Assembly: GCA_026770575.1 (NCBI GenBank)
Contig: MU658026.1
Coordinates: forward strand, 4,470-15,449
Direction: 5' to 3'
Length of the DNA: 10,980 bases
Source: Pelagophyceae sp. CCMP2097
Lineage: Eukaryota; Sar; Pelagophyceae
A program made the position numbers and the translations under genes. Below are positions 7,474 to 10,980 of this stretch, one piece after another (position 1 is the stretch's first letter; every line of letters starts with the position of its first letter). The notes beneath the pieces are model-generated. The model did not search any database. It was not told the DNA's origin and worked only from the letters and a program-made list of their open reading frames with translations.

Positions 7474-7491
7474 CGGGTGTCTTAAGGGGGG
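7474..7491 (+). repeat. 18-bp direct repeat, right copy
   Basis: Exact second copy of the 7300-7317 sequence in the same orientation, 174 bp away. Confidence 0.8.
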
Positions 7492-8030
7492 GATCAAGGA
7501 TCTCAGGCAGTTCTCGTTGGAATGAGGCGCTGAAGGTCTCTATCGACGCGCCTTGGACCCGCAGGGTCGACCCGCACGTTTGTTTCGCGCTGCGGCGGCC
7601 CCTTGGGCGGGAGCGACGCGGCCTCGGAGGGCGCGTGAGGAGCATGCGTTCGGGCCCTTGCGGGACCCGCCGCGCGCTGGTAGCCGGCGGGAACTGCGCT
7701 TAGGCGCCCAAAACCAACCCGGCAGAGCCCGGAACCAGCCGCAACAGCGCATCGCGGGCGTCTCGGCACCTCGGAGCGACACGGCCGACGAGCGTTTTCT
7801 CCAAAAGGATTTAATCGACTCCATTTCTTGTCTACTTCTCTTCGGGCAAGAAAAAAAATCTTGCTCCAACCTTCGAACAACCCAGAGATAGCCACTGGCT
7901 TGATTAGATATTAGGCGAGTTAGAATGGGACGGACATTCCGGAAAGGATCGGTCCGTTGGCTAAATGTCCATGAGGATCCACGCCCCCCCGGCTAAGTGA
8001 AACGGAGAAAATGGAATGAAGTAGCAGCAG

Positions 8031-8212
8031 TGCACTTCTGAGAGAACGAGTTGGAGCGCAAAAGTGCACTTCTGAGAGAACGAGTTGGAGTGCAAACGTG
8101 CACTTTTGAGAGAACGAGTTGGAGTGCAAAAGTGCACTTCTGAGAGAACGAGTTGGAGTGCAAAAATGCACTTCTGAGAGAACGAGTTGGAGTGCAAAAA
8201 TGCACTTCTGAG
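8031..8212. repeat. 34-bp tandem repeat (minisatellite), 5.35 copies
   Basis: Units start at 8031, 8065, 8099, 8133 and 8167, and a partial unit starts at 8201. The unit is tgcacttctgagagaacg followed by agttggagtgcaaaan. The copies are nearly identical, with only a few substitutions. Each unit begins tgcact and has agtgca 24 bases on, so single units can fold on themselves. Repeats follow directly with no spacers. The period is not a multiple of three, so long minus-strand frames over it have no coding meaning. Confidence 0.95.
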
Positions 8213-8215
8213 TTT

Positions 8216-8229
8216 GCACTTATAAGTGC
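8216..8229. repeat. 14-bp perfect palindrome at array/transposon junction
   Basis: gcacttataagtgc is self-complementary. It overlaps the stop codon of the Copia frame and the end of the tandem array, so it marks the breakpoint between the two. Confidence 0.7.
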
Positions 8230-9980
8230 CCGATAAGTTTGGCGACGTTGCGGCAAAAGTGATCGGCTGCTTTCGCTGAACAGTAAATGTTAGCGGCGTT
8301 GTCAGAGTGGTTAGCCCAGCGGTAAACCTCCTGCTCCTCTGCGGAGCATAATGCTAGGTCGCTTGCCACTATAGTCGAACCATCGACCGAGGCACGGACC
8401 TTTTTTCGGCCATCTCGGCGCGCCTTTAAAGTGACGACCATGCGATGAATCTTTGCCAAGGGATCCACGTCGCATTGTCGGACGACCTCGAGCGCGCCGT
8501 ACGTCTTCAGCAGAGCGGTGTGCTCCTTATCGCACGCCTGAAACCAAGCGTCGCCGTCCGGTCCCGACAGCGCCTCCTTTAGGTCCTTGGGATCACTAGA
8601 GTCTGCAGGCACGACCAAAGCACTTGGCATCGTCTCGGCGTCGAGGTGTGCCTCTTCCGGAAGCATTGCCAACGTCATACAAACGACAGATCGAGCACGA
8701 GAGCACCAAGCTTTCGTGGATATCACAGTTGTGTCCTTAACGCCTTGCGCAGAGAACGAGCCCATAACGCCGCGGGCCTCGTCGAGAAGAGGGATCGGTG
8801 TAGAATCTGCCACGAAGAGGCCGCTTTGGAAGTGCACCTCGAATTCTGCTCTCGACGCGCCTCGTAGCGCTGTCTCGATGGTGATTTTATCGACGTGCTC
8901 CCCTGGAGCGGCTATAAAACACACCGAGGACGACGTCCTCACAAGACGAAGATCGCTCTTGATCTTGCACTTTTCCGGAAGTGGTACGACGTACACAGCG
9001 CCCGGGCCAGCCGGCGTACAGACGCCGAGATAAATGCCGAGGTGGTCGCGATTGAACTTCTTGTTTTCCATAACACGGTATGCAATAATGCTGCCATATG
9101 GTACAAACGCGCTACAGTCCTGTTCCCCCTGTCCCATTGCACGTAGGTATCCACCCGTCGAATTTACCTGCGCCGTTGCATAAAGGTAGGAATAAACCCA
9201 GAAAGATGCACTGAGAGTGCCATCTGCGAGTGTGTTGTTGGCCCGCATGAGATCAGCTATGCGTAAGTGTCCAGACTCTCCCGCCATGTGCTTCTCGGGC
9301 GAGAGAAATTCGGATGCGAGACCGACGCGTGCCGCAGCCTCTGCAAACTTGCTCCCAATAAGGTCCGGAGCCATGTCCGTACGAATGGTGCTAACGGGAA
9401 AATCCATCATGCGCGCGTGCGCCGCAAACGCCGCGACTTCGTAGGCCGCATCCGCTTTTGACGCAAGAAGTACCGAGTAAACCGCGGGCGGATTACGAAA
9501 AACAAAGTCACCGGCATACCTTGCGTTTCCCATGGTTGTGCACGCAAACGGCCCCTGAAGATCAAACTCGACGACCGTGCCCGGCGGACGGTTCTTCGTC
9601 GTATGCGATGACGTAAAAGTCGGCTTGTACTTCATTCGGCCGAGTGTGCAGCACTGCCACGGTCCGTCTTCGACGTCATGTTCCACTGCCGGTAAGCCGA
9701 GCCGCAATAGGCAGTTATCGACTCGTTGATCCGGTGCATGTCCGAATATAAGGTGCGATCGGTGCTCGTTCAGTTTTAACCCTGTCATCAGAAGCGGGGC
9801 ACCGGCCTGTGCAAATGGCACAACCGTCCGCATTCGGACGGCGCTGTTAGCAGACGCCGCGTTCCCTGACACCGCCCCCGACGCCGTAATCGGCGTAAAG
9901 GAGCCCAGCGCATTTAAAATAACAAGCGAAATAGTCGCAGCTGCCGACAACTTGAAAACAAGTGGTAATCGCGATGTGGG
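8220..9980 (-). CDS. Copia integrase with start of reverse transcriptase (remnant frame)
   Basis: The longest uninterrupted part of the element; residues are counted from TTG 9950, giving 576. A zinc-finger region has His66-x4-His71 (HLIFGH). It then has CCTLGRMKYKP, where Cys101 fits but the first cysteine position is Trp98 and Cys100 is displaced. The integrase core follows with Asp130 (VVEFDLQGPF), Asp192 (IRTDMAPD) and Glu225 (SPEKHMAGES), spaced as a DDE triad should be. A linker leads to the reverse transcriptase entry motif at about 458-520 (EALSGPDGDAWFQACDKEH and K-x-x-x-DGRKKVRA). The last 50 residues no longer resemble reverse transcriptase, and the frame ends at the junction with the 34-bp array. 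No ATG supports independent expression, so it is best read as a pseudogene segment with a well-preserved integrase. Confidence 0.8.
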   Translation of the reverse strand, partial: PTSRLPLVFKLSAAATISLVILNALGSFTPITASGAVSGNAASANSAVRMRTVVPFAQAGAPLLMTGLKLNEHRSHLIFGHAPDQRVDNCLLRLGLPAVEHDVEDGPWQCCTLGRMKYKPTFTSSHTTKNRPPGTVVEFDLQGPFACTTMGNARYAGDFVFRNPPAVYSVLLASKADAAYEVAAFAAHARMMDFPVSTIRTDMAPDLIGSKFAEAAARVGLASEFLSPEKHMAGESGHLRIADLMRANNTLADGTLSASFWVYSYLYATAQVNSTGGYLRAMGQGEQDCSAFVPYGSIIAYRVMENKKFNRDHLGIYLGVCTPAGPGAVYVVPLPEKCKIKSDLRLVRTSSSVCFIAAPGEHVDKITIETALRGASRAEFEVHFQSGLFVADSTPIPLLDEARGVMGSFSAQGVKDTTVISTKAWCSRARSVVCMTLAMLPEEAHLDAETMPSALVVPADSSDPKDLKEALSGPDGDAWFQACDKEHTALLKTYGALEVVRQCDVDPLAKIHRMVVTLKARRDGRKKVRASVDGSTIVASDLALCSAEEQEVYRWANHSDNAANIYCSAKAADHFCRNVAKLIGHL

Positions 9981-9983
9981 TTA

Positions 9984-10721
9984 AGTGAGTGTCGCCCGGT
10001 CCGGATTCAAATCGATTGCCGTTGTTAAAATCGGCTGCGATCTCCGACGCTAAACCTTTAGCACATACGCCCGTCCGACGCGAAGTAAAGGTACGCATTT
10101 TCCATCCGGCATACGCAGGTGTGTATCCGAACCGGAGTGAAAAGATACACCCTGTTCCTCGAGCTGTGCCACTGCCAACAGTTTGTGCCGAATGTTTGGC
10201 ACGATACAGGAAGTTATGTCGATGTCAATCACTCCGTTTTATGTATCCACTGAAGCAAATTCCGTGCGGATTTCTAAAACCGTGTGAGAAGTGTCGTCAG
10301 CTACGGCAAACTTTGCCGGAAAATACGCTTTACGGTCGTGGTACTGTATCGATTCGCCCATTTTACTAGACGCTGGCCGAATGTGAAAGTCTGCAGCATA
10401 GTCGACTGTCCATAACTCGACTTCATCTCCGGCTTCATCTGCTACGCGTGCAATCGCAGCCGCATCTTCAAAAGACGGGCTAATGCCTGGTCCTATACTG
10501 CATGTGGACGTGACCGCGAAGGTGCGGCCGAATAAAGACATCGCAGTTTTTACTGCCGTCGAAGCCAATGAGCGGCGCCCAAAGCTTGAAAACCAGCTAG
10601 ATTCGGATTTCCCCGCAGTGATTTCAGTCGAAGCATTGTCCGACAGATAGCCGCCTTTCGACGTTAAATCTCCGCCGTCGACCGACGATACCGTCACAAA
10701 GCCGTCTTTTGACGTAAAAAC
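9984..10721 (-). pseudogene. Copia protease and pre-integrase segment with internal stops
   Basis: This is in the same frame as the integrase segment. A Ser/Thr/Ala-rich stretch precedes the aspartic protease motif ELWTVDYAADFHIRP. The usual WxxDSGAxxH is changed so that Asp (codon 10403-10401) stays but Ser-Gly is Tyr-Ala, which should abolish activity. VADDTSHTVLEI follows the family pattern. After the TAA at 10241-10239, the frame continues with IVPNIRHKLLAVAQLEEQG, the conserved VPxxxxNLLSVxQL-type segment before integrase. A TAG at 10052-10050 and a short arginine-led stretch follow, up to the TAA at 9983-9981. Codon register is kept throughout, so decay came from substitutions or in-frame indels. 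Confidence 0.7.
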
Positions 10722-10724
10722 TCA

Positions 10725-10979
10725 GGCGCCGAAGGTCGCCGGCACGGCTGTCGTAAAGGCCGTCTGCACGGCCGTCGAAGTCGTCCGCAAAGCCGTCGGA
10801 AAGGCCGTCGGAAAAGCCGTCTGCACAGTCGTCAGAGCCGTCGTAAAGTCTATCGGAGCGTCCGCACGGCCGTCGAAGGAGTCCGCAAGGCCGTCAGAAA
10901 GGCCGTATGCAAAATCGACGGAGCCGTCGGAAAATCCGTCGGAGCCGTTTACAAGGTCGTCGACGTCGGACGCAGAGGC
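10725..10979 (-). pseudogene. Low-complexity, repeat-encoded upstream part of the Copia frame (partial)
   Basis: The minus frame is open from the window edge to TGA 10724-10722. It first reads Asp/Gly-rich (SDGFSDGSVDF-like), then switches to Thr/Ala-rich (TAFPTAFPTAL-like). The switch happens because the underlying 12-bp DNA repeat loses 4 bp near 10850. No gag zinc knuckle (CCHC) is seen, so I cannot say whether this belongs to gag or is an inserted minisatellite. Confidence 0.45.
10733..10979. repeat. Degenerate 12-bp (gccgtcggaaag) repeat
   Basis: On the plus strand the motif gccgtc plus six variable bases, often ggaaag or tgcacg, recurs about every 12 bp across the right end of the window. 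Units are diverged and some are shortened. The repeat continues to the right edge and may extend past it. Confidence 0.75.
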
Positions 10980-10980
10980 G

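Larger units (their letters stand above)
7145..8030. other. Intergenic region, no recognised gene
   Basis: No frame here resembles a known family. The frames open between 7503 and 7895 on both strands look like GC-rich chance frames or repeat-derived sequence. It holds a possible poly(A) signal, the direct repeats and nested hairpin of 7300-7491, and the 10-bp tatcgacgcg at 7331 and 7541. An A8-9 run lies near 7851-7858. There are inverted pairs at 7932-7938/7964-7970 (ggacatt/aatgtcc) and 7930-7935/7952-7957 (acggac/gtccgt). The run ccccccc near 7985 leads into the 34-bp array. Confidence 0.5.
8220..10979 (-). mobile_element. Degenerate, 3'-truncated Ty1/Copia retrotransposon
   Basis: Reading right to left, one frame carries Copia polyprotein parts in canonical order: a low-complexity gag-side region, protease, GAG-pre-integrase, integrase core, and the beginning of reverse transcriptase. 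The frame never shifts over 2.76 kb, but four stop codons cut it: TGA 10724-10722, TAA 10241-10239, TAG 10052-10050 and TAA 9983-9981. No YxDD reverse transcriptase core, RNase H, LTR, primer-binding site or polypurine tract is identified. The 5' part may continue beyond the right edge. The element cannot transpose by itself. Confidence 0.85.

Noticed and set aside
7503..7895. Overlapping frames of about 110-130 residues on both strands
   Set aside because: Arg/Ala/Pro-rich translations with no domain and several mutually exclusive frames; chance or repeat-derived.
7975..8000. Polypurine tract and 3' LTR start for the Copia element
   Set aside because: A minus-strand G-run exists, but no repeated LTR sequence is found in the window and the element is already cut off at 8220.
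8031..8212. CRISPR-like array
   Set aside because: The 34-bp units are directly adjacent with no spacers, and the setting is eukaryotic and beside a retrotransposon.
7920..8256. Three overlapping minus-strand frames giving peptides with repeated NSFSQKC / RSLRSA motifs
   Set aside because: They are different registers of the same 34-bp repeat, which has no stops on that strand. There is no independent evidence of coding.
9985..10025. tRNA-like T-loop (ggattcaaatc)
   Set aside because: No acceptor, D or anticodon arms fit around it, and the stretch lies within the Copia frame.

Overview
This window looks like nuclear DNA of a GC-rich unicellular eukaryote, most plausibly a photosynthetic stramenopile or similar alga (inference). 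Reasons: a block of very GC-rich genes with short GT-AG introns (140, 95, 81 and about 67 bp), eukaryote-type protein families, and flanks rich in transposon debris with lower GC. I see no bacterial-style ribosome binding sites, tRNA, rRNA or CRISPR.

Layout. 1-262: the 3' end of a Pro/Ser/Ala-rich tandem-repeat reading frame, weakly supported as a gene. 263-2121: no recognisable gene, but at least two inverted-repeat elements (1043-1383 with 31-bp ends, and 1440-2037 with perfect 25-bp ends), an AT-rich motif repeated three times, and hairpins. 2122-7144: three plus-strand host genes close together. These are a two-exon 79-aa protein ending in a CaaX box (possibly G-gamma-like), a three-exon prefoldin subunit 6 of 130 aa, and a large M16C zinc metalloprotease of the fungal Sdd3/Mug138 and nematode C05D11.1 type. 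A downstream frame at 6898-7144 looks like the protease's last exon and adds its conserved C-terminal end plus a hydrophobic tail. 7145-8030: intergenic DNA with an 18-bp direct repeat flanking a nested hairpin. 8031-8212: five and a third copies of a 34-bp tandem repeat. 8220-10979: a decayed Ty1/Copia retrotransposon on the minus strand. One frame holds all of it, interrupted by four stop codons. Its protease motif is damaged, its integrase catalytic triad is retained, and its reverse transcriptase is cut off at the 34-bp repeat array.

The three host genes do different housekeeping or signalling jobs (chaperone, peptidase, small prenylated protein). They share strand and proximity, but nothing shows co-transcription. 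The less ordinary content is the split metalloprotease with a possible tail anchor, the spliced CaaX mini-gene beside a transposon end, and the junction between the truncated Copia frame and the minisatellite.
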